A stretch of 64,000 nucleotides of DNA, taken from NCBI GenBank assembly GCA_009746045.1, contig RPFO01000213.1, forward strand, positions 4,206,679 to 4,270,678, given 5' to 3'. The notes beneath the pieces are model-generated. The model was not told the DNA's origin. It saw only the letters and a program-made list of their open reading frames with translations, and did not search any database. Both the position numbers and the translations under genes were made by a program. Shown one piece after another: positions 21,659 to 31,769 of the stretch. Positions within the stretch are counted from its first letter, which is position 1; each line of letters starts with the position of its first letter. The stretch is from Mesostigma viride (Eukaryota > Streptophyta > Mesostigmatophyceae > Mesostigmatales > Mesostigmataceae).

Positions 21659-22037
21659 AGTTATGCAACACGAAGCTTGGAATGCTTGGGCACTGCCAAA
21701 TGGCGAGAGTGTGCGTGAACGACGAGACACCTTGGCATTAGGATAGAATGGCACATATACTGCTGGCCAGCCGTCAACGATGGCTGGCCAGACTTTGCGT
21801 AAGTTAAACTAACTTACTGATCCTGGACGGACTAGCCTATCAGTTACAACCTGATCTAGTCAGTCCTAACATGACAACTACAGTCCCGGTACTGAGGTAC
21901 CGGCTCATCACATACTGAGTACAGCCACGTGTCCATGCCACGACTGCTCTAGTCCAGCACCGTCCCAGTACCCAATTGGGCGCCGGCGGTGCTGGCACGT
22001 GTCCACTTAGGCTACAGGCGGGAGACTTAGACTAACT
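21659..22037 (-). repeat. Copia-type 3' LTR
   Basis: 379 bp, starting AGTTATGCAACACGAAG and ending CTTAGACTAACT on the plus strand; matches 28761-29139. Confidence 0.95.
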
Positions 22038-22059
22038 CCCACTTTAAGTTTTCTTTGGG
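22038..22059 (-). promoter_or_regulatory. Copia-type polypurine tract
   Basis: On the minus strand AAAGAAAACTTAAAGTGGG abuts the 3' LTR; it is mostly purine. Confidence 0.6.
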
Positions 22060-22421
22060 TTTCAACAGAAACACACATAGCCATCAAATGGACGCAGCCA
22101 TTCCCAATGCCTTAAAAAAACTGTCAGATAACCTACTAGGACCCAAAGGTCACCTCACACATGTACAAGAGATGCATTAAAAAGGCCCCATGTCTCAAGC
22201 ATGGTTTCTTAACTGAGTGAGATGGGTGCTCCAGGCCCCAGCATGTCATGGTCATCCAAACAAGTGTCTCACAAAATTTTATTCAATAAATAACACATTC
22301 ATCATGTCCCAACTTTCTAGACCAGTGCTTCTCACTGTCAGAAAACTACCCAGCTGCCACTGCAGCCTTTCAGCTGCAGTATTAGGCAGGGGGTCATGGG
22401 CTAACATGTACAATGTGCCAG

Positions 22422-23756
22422 TCACTTCAGACTGTAACCAGGGTTCATCAACCCATACAAGACCTGGTATTGTGGTCCTGCTGCTTGTGGCACCTTGGTC
22501 AGTGCATCTGCAGCATTGTCTTTGTCCCTGACGTGGGCTTTAGACTCCAGGTACTTGCATTCCTGTTTTAGCACAATCCAATCCAGGTCCGAGTGTACAG
22601 CCAAAGGATTGGCAAGGAAAGAGATGATAGATTGAGAGTCAGTCAGCAAATGTGCTTTCACTCCTGCAGAGCTACCAGCCTGGTGTTGAAGCCAGACCAG
22701 CAAGTGATTGAGATACCTTGCATGCAAGACAGAAGATACCACAGCCCTGCATTCAGCTACATTGCTACTCACAGCTTTCCTCTTGTGCAATCTACTGAAC
22801 CAGGAGACTAGTGACTTCTTCCCACCTTGGTTATGCAGGAAAAACAATCCAGCCTCTCTGGCTTGAACCTTGGTAACTACCCTGGACTCCATTGAACTAT
22901 CCATCATGCACGTGATGTGAATGGGAGTAAACAGGTCCAGTGAGTGAAGCATCAAAGGTGGACCATCATGCAACAACTGCTTGATTGCCCGTGCTCCTAC
23001 CTCCTGTAGTACCTCATCATCTACCCTGCTCACAAAAGCCAGGTGGGGTGCACATGTAGCACATAGCCAACCAAGCTTGCCTCTAATGGTAGGGCACATG
23101 TCAGGGGTGATGTGAACAGGCAGGACATCCAGACAAGACTTAATGTATTCAGCAGAGGCCTGCATGGAACAAACCCAGCTGCCCTGCTGCTGCAGCAACT
23201 CAAGCATCATGCCACAGAACTTGACTGGCTCCTTGCCCAGCTCTAGCTGCTTGCCAATCTCAAAACTGGCAGACACCTGAGCTATGAAAGCATCCACTGC
23301 AGCTCTAGGACCTGAGATTAACTGATCATCCCCATGCCAGACAAACATCATCATTCCATCAGGGTGTGGGATGACAAACAGGCAAGGGTCAATGTCATCA
23401 TAGGTGGCCCCTAGCTTCATGAATACCTCCTGTGCAGACAGCCTAAAAATTTTTGGAGCTGACTGCAACCCTTCAACCCCCAGGTTTGGCCTCAACAAGG
23501 GTTGAACAATATCCCTGTGCCACACCTTAGGAGTATTCACCACGTATACCTGACCTCTCCAGACCTGCTGTGCTATGGCAGGGTCCCCCTTTAGAAAGGC
23601 TCTTTTGATATCTGTGGCTTTACACACATAATCCTTCCCTGTATTAAGCTGATGCAAAAACAAGGAAAGCAACACCTTGAGAGACGTTTGCTGAATACCA
23701 GGAGTATAAAGCTCAGCCTCTGTCAGCTCTGTAGAGCCCCTGAACTCAGTACACAT
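22422..23756 (-). CDS. Copia-type reverse transcriptase and RNase H
   Basis: 444 codons. Copia RT motifs: CKATDIKRAFLKGD (first catalytic Asp), PCLFVIPHPDG, and FVWHGDDQLISG in place of the usual YVDD; the two catalytic Asp are kept. RNase H follows with CMMDSSMES, VAECRAVVSS, LLTDSQSIISFL and the terminal RDKDNAADALTK, so the acidic residues are present. The frame overlaps the upstream integrase-protease ORF by about 34 bp in another phase, so expression needs a frameshift, or one base is wrong in the assembly. The start shown is an internal ATG after the RT N-terminus. Confidence 0.9.
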   Translation of the reverse strand: MCTEFRGSTELTEAELYTPGIQQTSLKVLLSLFLHQLNTGKDYVCKATDIKRAFLKGDPAIAQQVWRGQVYVVNTPKVWHRDIVQPLLRPNLGVEGLQSAPKIFRLSAQEVFMKLGATYDDIDPCLFVIPHPDGMMMFVWHGDDQLISGPRAAVDAFIAQVSASFEIGKQLELGKEPVKFCGMMLELLQQQGSWVCSMQASAEYIKSCLDVLPVHITPDMCPTIRGKLGWLCATCAPHLAFVSRVDDEVLQEVGARAIKQLLHDGPPLMLHSLDLFTPIHITCMMDSSMESRVVTKVQAREAGLFFLHNQGGKKSLVSWFSRLHKRKAVSSNVAECRAVVSSVLHARYLNHLLVWLQHQAGSSAGVKAHLLTDSQSIISFLANPLAVHSDLDWIVLKQECKYLESKAHVRDKDNAADALTKVPQAAGPQYQVLYGLMNPGYSLK

Positions 23757-26092
23757 GGCCTAGCATGGAAAATGGGTGGTCCCCCATCAGCCTGAGGTTT
23801 ATGCTTGCACACAAACTTTAACCTTAGCTTCTTGGCTCCAGCTGGCATAGCATCAAGAGGAGTCACAGGTGGTGTGTGTGTGGGACTACGTGCATCTGGA
23901 ACAACCCACTCCTCCCTGGCTTTGGTAAAAGCCTCCAGCCACTTAAGAAACCCAATCTGCGTCTGGCAGTCCCGTACAATATCATCATAGGACAGGGGAG
24001 ACATGGATGCAACATCCCATCTACCAAGCCCAAACGCTGAAGGGTGTAGCTTTTGAGAGTGTATGAGGTCCTCCACACACGGTTCCTGACCTGGGAGGTA
24101 CTTGGGCTTAACTGCATTGATGGCAGCATCCAACCCAGTGCTAATCTGGCTCAAAGGGATTTTAAAATGATCTAGAGGCACCTGTCCTACCCCTGCCACA
24201 CTCAACCTCCCAGCTGAGATGACAACACCAGGGTAAGATACAAAAGGTTCCCCTAACAGGGCATTCCCTGAGTAACCCTCAACCACCTGAAATGGAGTGG
24301 GCATACCCAAGATTTGAATGCTCACCTGACCTTTGACCTGCATTTTGGTTTTGCCTGAAAAATCTGACACTCTAGCCCATGGTGAGGCCTTCATTTTCAG
24401 ACCAGATACAGCTTCTGCACTGATGATACTCACCTGTGCTTGGGTGTCTACAGCCAAAATACTAGGATCTTGACCTGCATCCCCTACAGCATTGACCTGT
24501 GCTGTACCTGTTGCCACAACTGCTTTAGTGTTGTGTGCCTTGTGCAAGGCCTTAAGAATCTCAGCAAATGACTTCCTGGGAACGACAGGATCTGCTCTAT
24601 TTTGTGACTCCTCCAGGTGTGAGGGAGGTGCTACCTGCTGCTCACCCTGTGCACCGTCCTCCTGCCCAGGTGGACTATTGGGTTGTAGTGGGGCTGCACT
24701 ACTGAGGAACACAGGAGCTTCTACTGTGGTGCTAGTGCTTGCATCAATGACGTCCTTAGCCAATTCATTGGGTGAGATCAATCCACCAGACTCCTGCTCT
24801 GAATCCATGTCCAAGAATTCTACCCCTGACACGTCTGCCAGTGGTGGGTAATAAAGCTTGAGTCTATGCTTGCTGACCACACGCTCTCTGTCATGTTGTA
24901 TAGTGACTGCAGTCCCTTCTTCATGAATTTTGGTGACTACAGCTGGACCGTGCCATCTGGCAGAGTGTGCTCTTCCTCTGTCACCCTCTCTGAAAAACAA
25001 CACATGGTCCCCCACTTCAAACACAGGCCTGGCATTATTTTTGTCTTTCTTTGCCAGCAACTTGGCTAAGTGCTGCCTTTGTGTGTTGTAGTGAGTGTGT
25101 ACCTCTGAAGCATAGCTGCCTGACTGAAGGCCAGTTGGGGTGATTTCCCCAAAAGGTGAGGACATTATTGGTTTGGCGTTTAGCTGGGTAGTCACCCCTG
25201 CTGCCCAAGATGCCCTGTCAGCATAGCTACCAGAGTCAGCCAACCTGGATGGCATTTTTCTTATCACATCCCTGATGGCTCTCATGGTACGTTCTACCAA
25301 CCCCTGACGTTCATGATCTTGAGCCCCAGACACTTCTATCTTGGGCAGGTCATTCCTGTCCTGGATGCAGAGAAACTGCTGATCCAGCATTACTTTTTCA
25401 ATGGGGTGAAAACGTGCCAAGGCTATCTGTAAAGCTCTGTGCAGCTGCTCTTTATCCATCCCAGGCAGGGGCTCCACTACCACAAACCTTGACCAGGCAT
25501 CCTTTATGACTAGGTAGTATACCGTGTCCTTCACCACGTGTATAACATCCCCAACCAGTTTGCCTCTAGCCAGTGGTGGTGTGGCCACATGCCATTTTCT
25601 GGGCTTAGGAGCATATAGCTGACATTGCTCACAGTGCTTACGTACGTGCCTGCACATCTGTTCCAGATCATGGCCTTGTATTTTATTGGCTAGCCTTTCA
25701 GCCACAGCCTCATGGCCCATAACCTTGTGCAGTTGCTCTGCTAGAGCACCATACGTGATTACCTTTTCTGCTGCTGCACTAAGGGAAGCTATGGTGGGGT
25801 CACGCATCATGTGTGACAGTGTCATGTCATATGCCACTTCCCAATCCACATCATCACACTCAGGCAACACTTGGCAGACAGAAGGTAACAGGAAACCATT
25901 TGTGAAAAATGGTGAGGGTAGCTTACAGGTGTCACCCTGGTCTGCCGCCCCCGCGCGGTTGTAGCGCCCTGGCGTGGTCTTGTTGTGCCTGGGTGCCGTG
26001 CAGCGCGCTCCTGCTGCAATGGGGTGACGTGTTTTCCAGCATCCAGGACAAACATCAACGTCAGAACCATAGTCGGGTTTGCCTTCCAGCAA
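23723..26092 (-). CDS. Copia-type integrase followed by retropepsin-like domain
   Basis: 789 codons. Residues 14-30 hold an extra Cys/His motif. The integrase HHCC is H122, H127, C154, C157; the core acids are about D182 (GDVIHVV), D237 (VMLDQQF) and E267 (GLVERTMRA). Residues about 355-415 form an SH3-like tail with RWHGPAVVTKI, reminiscent of GPY/F and unusual for Copia. Residues about 530-640 look like an aspartic protease: LAVDTQAQVSIIS at 546-558 with DTQA for DTGA, and ALLGEPFV as the second conserved strand. The RT N-terminus begins near 740. The annotated start is a TTG; the frame probably continues from gag. Confidence 0.85.
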   Translation of the reverse strand: MLEGKPDYGSDVDVCPGCWKTRHPIAAGARCTAPRHNKTTPGRYNRAGAADQGDTCKLPSPFFTNGFLLPSVCQVLPECDDVDWEVAYDMTLSHMMRDPTIASLSAAAEKVITYGALAEQLHKVMGHEAVAERLANKIQGHDLEQMCRHVRKHCEQCQLYAPKPRKWHVATPPLARGKLVGDVIHVVKDTVYYLVIKDAWSRFVVVEPLPGMDKEQLHRALQIALARFHPIEKVMLDQQFLCIQDRNDLPKIEVSGAQDHERQGLVERTMRAIRDVIRKMPSRLADSGSYADRASWAAGVTTQLNAKPIMSSPFGEITPTGLQSGSYASEVHTHYNTQRQHLAKLLAKKDKNNARPVFEVGDHVLFFREGDRGRAHSARWHGPAVVTKIHEEGTAVTIQHDRERVVSKHRLKLYYPPLADVSGVEFLDMDSEQESGGLISPNELAKDVIDASTSTTVEAPVFLSSAAPLQPNSPPGQEDGAQGEQQVAPPSHLEESQNRADPVVPRKSFAEILKALHKAHNTKAVVATGTAQVNAVGDAGQDPSILAVDTQAQVSIISAEAVSGLKMKASPWARVSDFSGKTKMQVKGQVSIQILGMPTPFQVVEGYSGNALLGEPFVSYPGVVISAGRLSVAGVGQVPLDHFKIPLSQISTGLDAAINAVKPKYLPGQEPCVEDLIHSQKLHPSAFGLGRWDVASMSPLSYDDIVRDCQTQIGFLKWLEAFTKAREEWVVPDARSPTHTPPVTPLDAMPAGAKKLRLKFVCKHKPQADGGPPIFHARPCVLSSGALQS

Positions 26093-26099
26093 TCATCTT

Positions 26100-28654
26100 T
26101 TAGGTGCCCCTTACAAAGGCACCTAGTGCAATGTTTGGTGGGGTCATGAGGCAACCTCTTGTCCCCCCCTGCTGGCTTAGCACCCCCTGGCTTGCTAGCT
26201 CCCCCACTTTGTTTTCTGTTTTTATTGTTATTGTTCTTTCCCCCCCCTTGTTTCCACCTCCCCCACTTTTGTTGTTTTTGTTTTTATCCCCCCCATTACC
26301 GCCTTTACCTGGGCTACCAGCGACTGCATCTGCTTCTTGGAGAGCCCCGTACCTGAGGCTTCCTCCCCCTTTACCTGCTTCACCTTTCCTCCTTGGCTGC
26401 AGCAGCAAACGGCTCTAGGCATTGCTGCACATAGGCCATTGCCTTCCTGAAGTCCTCCCACTTATCCTTCAGACCTGCCAGGATTACTGACAGGGTGGTG
26501 GGGTCCAGTTCTGCCTTTTGTAGCCATAGGTGTACTAGGTACTTGGCATTGAGCTTCTTCAGCTCCTCATCCCCTCTATGTACATGACATATTTTTTGTT
26601 GTCACTCACATAGTCACGCTTATTGACCTTATAGGCCTCTATCCACTGGAAGCCCTTAAGCACTTCTAAGTGCTCCCCCGTGGTAACAAGTGCCCTAAGA
26701 TCAACCATGAACTGCGCCCACAACACATTTTCTGCCACGTCTACCCCGCTGCTGGCACGCTTTTGGTACAATTGTACCAACTGCTGGATAGGCTTGGCAG
26801 ATTGATGGATGGGTGTGGACGCACGTAGAGAGGCAAACCAATCACGGACATTGTCGCTAGCATATGCATGTGACAACTTAAACAACCACTCCCTAGCTTC
26901 GTCCTGGGTGTGGCCCTCTGGCAAACCCGGAAACACTAGCTTGTCCTCTTTCTTTTTTGGATCAAACCTGGGCCTAGCAAGGCCATGTTGGAGGTTGTTG
27001 TCGTTCCTGCAGTTGGCGGTTGCTGCTGCTGCTGCTGTTGCTGTCGCTGCTGCTGCTGCTGCCGCTCCCCGCCCTCGTGCCGTGTTGGTGCAGACTCCTG
27101 CGTGCCGTGTCCTGCCCCGCCCTGGTTGCCCCCCTCTCCCCGTCATCCGCCCCCTCGTCCCTCCTCCGCTTTGGCTGGGTGCGCATGCCTCTGCCTGCGC
27201 CCTGCGCTTGGCCGGCTTCAGCGATGCCACTAGCCTGGCCACCGTGTCGGCCAACGTCGCCTGCTCGCCTGGAGACAGCGGGGTCTGCTTCCAGCATGGC
27301 TTGCGCCAGCTGAAGCTGATCAATGAGGTCCTCCCTGTTGGACAGGTTAGACGGTCCGGCTTCACCAGGCTGCCTGTAAACACGCGTGCGTGCGGCAGTG
27401 CCATCACGGTTGGTGATGGTCTTCTTGGGCTGCGACAAATAATAAAACATTTGGCTTGCAGAAACATCCTCATCCGGCCCAAGGCCAAACTCGACTCTCA
27501 CCGCTTCACCAAGCGGTCCCCTCACCGCTGTCTTACGTGCATGCTTGAGCATGCGTCGTCGCTGCTTCAGGATACGCTCCTCCATCCTTCCCACATTGGC
27601 TTCCCACCGTGCCAGCGAGCGTCTGTAACGCTCCTGCGCCTCCGGCCTGCCAGGCGCCTCCATCTCAGCCATGCGCTGCAGCTTCATCGCCTGCGCCTTT
27701 TTCCATACCCTGAGTTCGCGGACCATCCGGTCCCGGCGCACCTGGGTGATCGACATTTTGAGCTTGATGCGCTCCGCCAGCGCGATTTGCCTCACCCGCT
27801 CCGCCTGCTCGCGCTCCTTCTTGGCCTCTGCCGCGGCCCTCCGCGCCTGCCGACGCTGCTTGTCGGCGTGAACGTCGCCATGCGCTTCTGCGCTTCACGC
27901 TCCCGCGCCGTCATTGCCGGGGTCATGAGGATCTCGTCCTCAGCAGATGCCCCCGACGGACCTGTCAAAGAGAACTCCGACTCCTGATGCACACCTAGGT
28001 GTACCTTCGGCTCACGAGACCGACGCAGCTTTTAAAACATGCAAGGTCCCCCCGACGCATCACCTCAAACTGCTCCTCGCCAGAAGCCAGCTCACTGCTG
28101 CGAAACAACGCCCGGCGCACGTTCTCAGCATCCGCCCTCTGCTGGGCGCGAGCACGAGCGTGCGTGTCCGCGCGCCGAAACTCCCTCTCCTCGCGCTCAG
28201 CCATCGCCCTGGCGAGCCTTCGTCTGCAGCCACCTGTCGCGAGCGTGCGTCGTCCTGCTCCTCGGCTGAGGAACCAGGCTGAGCCCATACAGCTCCATGG
28301 ACTCCTCCTCTGCAGGAGGTGCCGAAGGTCCAGCCCCCGCCGCTGCAGCTGTCGGGGCGTAAGGAGGACCCCTCGGCCTGTTGACCACAGGCGTGGATCC
28401 CCTCCCCTGCGGATACAGGGGCACTCGCAGCACCACGCTGCTGTACGAACCATCGGACAAGTGGCCCGATGAAGACGTTCCGACGTCGTCGGGTCAGCCT
28501 CCATAGACTGATTGAAGCTCCTCGCCGCCCGCTCAATCTCTGCCTGGGCGGCAAGCTCCGAGTCGGACGTCCCCGACGATGAAGACGTCGGAGAGCTGGA
28601 CCGGCTCCTTGGGCGCATTGGAGCCTTACCCTTGTTCGCATTTGGGTTAGACAT
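26100..28654 (-). pseudogene. Copia-type gag, frame-disrupted
   Basis: ATG 28654 starts MSNPNANKGKAPM. Coding-like stretches move between frames: Ser-rich N-terminus; a long, highly charged coiled coil (27795-27300, with LKMSITQVRRDRMVRELRVW); a Gln/Ala tract near 27010-27065; a capsid-like part (26950-26560, with REWLFKLSHAYASDNVRDWF); and a knuckle at about 26132-26090, CTRCLCKGHLKDDC (C-x2-C-x4-H-x4-C). No protease motif occurs between the knuckle and integrase. At least three frameshifts interrupt it despite identical LTRs. Confidence 0.65.
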
Positions 28655-28760
28655 TTTTCAAAAAAAAAACTGGAGGTAGAAAAATGGAATGGGTTGTTTT
28701 GTTCGCGAAATGAACGCTCGTCGTCCTGTTGTGTGTATTGTTTTTGGAGTTTTTAATGCA

Positions 28761-29139
28761 AGTTATGCAACACGAAGCTTGGAATGCTTGGGCACTGCCA
28801 AATGGCGAGAGTGTGCGTGAACGACGAGACACCTTGGCATTAGGATAGAATGGCACATATACTGCTGGCCAGCCGTCAACGATGGCTGGCCAGACTTTGC
28901 GTAAGTTAAACTAACTTACTGATCCTGGACGGACTAGCCTATCAGTTACAACCTGATCTAGTCAGTCCTAACATGACAACTACAGTCCCGGTACTGAGGT
29001 ACCGGCTCATCACATACTGAGTACAGCCACGTGTCCATGCCACGACTGCTCTAGTCCAGCACCGTCCCAGTACCCAATTGGGCGCCGGCGGTGCTGGCAC
29101 GTGTCCACTTAGGCTACAGGCGGGAGACTTAGACTAACT
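28761..29139 (-). repeat. Copia-type 5' LTR
   Basis: 379 bp, apparently identical to 21659-22037. On the minus strand the next internal bases are TGCATTAAAAACTCC, the presumed PBS; I could not assign a tRNA. Confidence 0.95.
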
Positions 29140-29144
29140 ACCAC

Positions 29145-30289
29145 CGTGGCAACCAACCATGCCAATCAAATCATTTCCCTTCTAGCATAACAGGACAACA
29201 TAATTGCATCATCATATTGCAGTTATATTATACCTTAGTATGTGTGAGAGCCTATGCACGCACGTAGGGAATGGGCATTGATACCTACCTACAAAGGGTT
29301 TTATTATAAGCCTTAACCACCAATATAATGGGTAGGTTAAGCATATTTCAATTGTTTTTAACAAGAATAGAGATGGCTAACACTGTTTTGCCTTGCCATG
29401 ACATGGCCAACATACTTGTTGGCATATGATGACAGTGGTTTATCACCAAGATTCTTCAATCACCCGTATAAGCTTGAAAGCAAGCTTGATGCAGCCCATG
29501 GCCACACAATCACGCAGTATGAACGTGGCGAAAGAATAACTAACATCTATGAAGGTATGTAAACCCATACAGCGCCTAAAAAACTGCAAAAGTACCCTAG
29601 GGTAAGGCAAATGCCTGGTAACATCATCAAAAAAGGGGGGTTTAGAGAGGGGCAGGCAACGGTCAAGAAAGCGCATCAAGATTCGAAACTGACAACGCCT
29701 CGCAAGGTGAAACTCATGTAAGAACATCAAAAAAGGATGAGGTAACGATATTTCAGCTTTACCGTGCACGGATGGCGTTATCTTGCCCCAGGCGGTGCCC
29801 GCAAAAGTGACACTTGCGGCACACAAACCATGACATGACAGAGTGGTCGCAATAATCAAATCTTTACTGCCACTGAATTTATTCTACACACATGCATGAT
29901 AATAATTAGAAAGAAGCATATAAAACCTTCGAGCTGCACCGTAAAGCAATTTTAGTCATCAATTCCGTCAACCTGTCTGGTCGCAGTTTTTTCCAGCAAG
30001 AACAGTGCCGACACCTGGTAAATCGCATCCCCGCGAGCTAAAAATTGGTTTGTGTCATCTTTAGGACATATAAAATCTATTTCCTGAGTTTTACCAGCTA
30101 AATCGCCCGCAAACGTAAACTGCATGCATGGGCGCAAGCCGCCATGGCCAGGTCGTGCATTCCCGGAACTCACGTTTCACGTGAAAAAGTATGTACCCTT
30201 ACCACCTGTACTTTAACCGTACATTTAGCCGCCCAAACAAAATCCAAAAAAATCGCAAAAATATGTCCAAGAAAGGTCTTTTCACGTAG
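29145..30289. other. No recognisable gene
   Basis: A+T-rich spacer between the Copia element and a pogo-like element. The longest ORF is 138 codons on the minus strand (29443-29859), Phe/Leu/Arg-rich, with no motif I know. Confidence 0.5.
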
Positions 30290-30291
30290 TA

Positions 30292-31186
30292 CAGTCATTC
30301 CCGCGTTAAGTTGCGATCGCCCCCTCAAACTTGGCGCCGCAACTTAACGCGGGAACGCAACTTAACGGTAGAATTAGGCTAGCAGCCCACCACCGGCCTC
30401 CTCTGACGGACTTCTATACGGCATTCGACAGCTCTCGTCAAGCCCGATCCAGCTGCAGCGTCAAAGCCGGCCGAAGTCCATTTTCCAGGCCAGATATTTT
30501 GGACAAAGGCGGGCTGCAAAACACGCCGTGGGCAGCCACGTAGTGGCTGCGTTTTATACCACAACTGTGTGTGTTTTAACCCTCTTCGACTCTCTTTTTG
30601 GCGGGTTGCTTAATTGCCAACCGGCTTAACGCCGGTTTGATTGTGACAAAACATGGGAACAGTCGCGAGGGAAGCTTCATCAGTTTGCTCATGTCAATGG
30701 CCTGCATGTAAACACTATAATAACAGGCAGCGAGACTGCCTGTGGCCTCAACGTCCTTGTCTTTGCCCTTCTGTGGTGCATTCGGCATGATGGTGGTAAT
30801 TATTTCCGGCAAGATGTCTCAATTACAGACGGCCCCTGCATGGTCGTGGATTCTTATGTACCGCAGCCCGGCCGCAGGCTGCAAAACTGAATTTGCCGTA
30901 ACTGGTTGCAATATTCGCGCTTTTCACCTAAGCCAGCGGGCGGGGAAATTTGCGCGCCGGTGGGGCTTGCGTATTTTGCCGCCTAAAATCACGTAGCGGG
31001 TCCGGACTTGGCAAAACATGGCCTCCTGCGCGGCCAAAAATGGCCTGACACCTACAAATTGAGTCATTACCGCGTTAAGTTGCGATGGCCTCCATGCTTA
31101 AGTTGCGGTCGCCCCCCAAACTTCGGCGCCGCAACTTAACGCGGGAACGCAACCTTAAGAAACGCAACTTAACGCGGGAATGACTG
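30292..31186. mobile_element. pogo/Tc1-mariner-like non-autonomous element, 895 bp
   Basis: Terminal inverted repeats CAGTCATTCCCGCGTTAAGT and the matching right end ACTTAACGCGGGAATGACTG, with TA on both sides (30290-30291, 31187-31188). Internal copies of GCAACTTAACGCGGGAACGCAAC near both ends suggest repeated subterminal sites. No transposase ORF was found. It has the same architecture as 1546-1777 but a different sequence. Confidence 0.8.
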
Positions 31187-31188
31187 TA

Positions 31189-31394
31189 TTTGAATAAATT
31201 TTGAGGGAATTTTTTCGACAAACATTCCGACTTGGGCGAATTTTCTACGTGAACCCAAACTCAGTCCTAAAATTAGGACTGAGTTGAACTCAGTCCCAAG
31301 AATAGGTGCAGGTACGTTAACGGCGGCGCATGCAGCCCTTGTTCTCACTATACTATCGCTAGTAACTTGTGAGTTATAACTTCATGTACATACC
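31189..31394. other. Short spacer
   Basis: No gene; it contains the palindrome at 31258-31285. Confidence 0.5.
31258..31285. repeat. Small palindrome AACTCAGTCCTAA/TTAGGACTGAGTT
   Basis: 13-bp arms around AA, followed by a further half copy (AACTCAGTCC). Related to 7701-7726. Confidence 0.8.
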
Positions 31395-31769
31395 ATCCAT
31401 CACATGTGGCGCAAGCCCCTCGGCAAGATCGAGAAACAGGACCTGTTCAAGGTCCTCGTCCTTCATGTTCTCACGTATGGGGCCGAGACGTGGACCCTCG
31501 GCTCACCGCCGACATGGCCCGCAAGCTGGACGGCGCGGTCACCAGCATGCTGCGTTCCATTTTCAGAGTAGGATATGCTGCTCGTGTCCGCAATGACTGA
31601 GGACCTGTACCAGGGCATGCCCTATATCACCAGCACCAAATGTGCAACGACGCCTGCAGCTAGTAGGGCACCTAGCTCGCACCAACCAGGTAGACACCTC
31701 ACGCCGTGGCCCCCCCGCAGGACTGCGACCAGCCCAGCCTAGCCGGCACCTCCTGACGTGGGATAGGCC

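Larger units (their letters stand above)
21659..29139 (-). mobile_element. Complete Ty1/Copia-type LTR retrotransposon with atypical order, 7.5 kb
   Basis: Two 379-bp LTRs that look identical by eye are flanked by ACCAC at 21654-21658 and 29140-29144, a 5-bp target duplication. On the minus strand: 5'LTR (28761-29139), gag with coiled coil and zinc knuckle, integrase, a retropepsin-like domain, RT, RNase H, PPT, 3'LTR. Integrase before RT is Copia-like, but protease lies after integrase, not before it. LTR ends are AGTTA...TAACT, not TG...CA. Identical LTRs imply a recent insertion, yet gag and pol show several frame breaks. It lies 48 bp from the Gypsy element. Confidence 0.9.

Noticed and set aside
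26809-27987. 392-codon plus-strand ORF opposite the Copia gag
   Set aside because: Shadow of the gag coding strand; Leu/Arg/His-rich with no domain.
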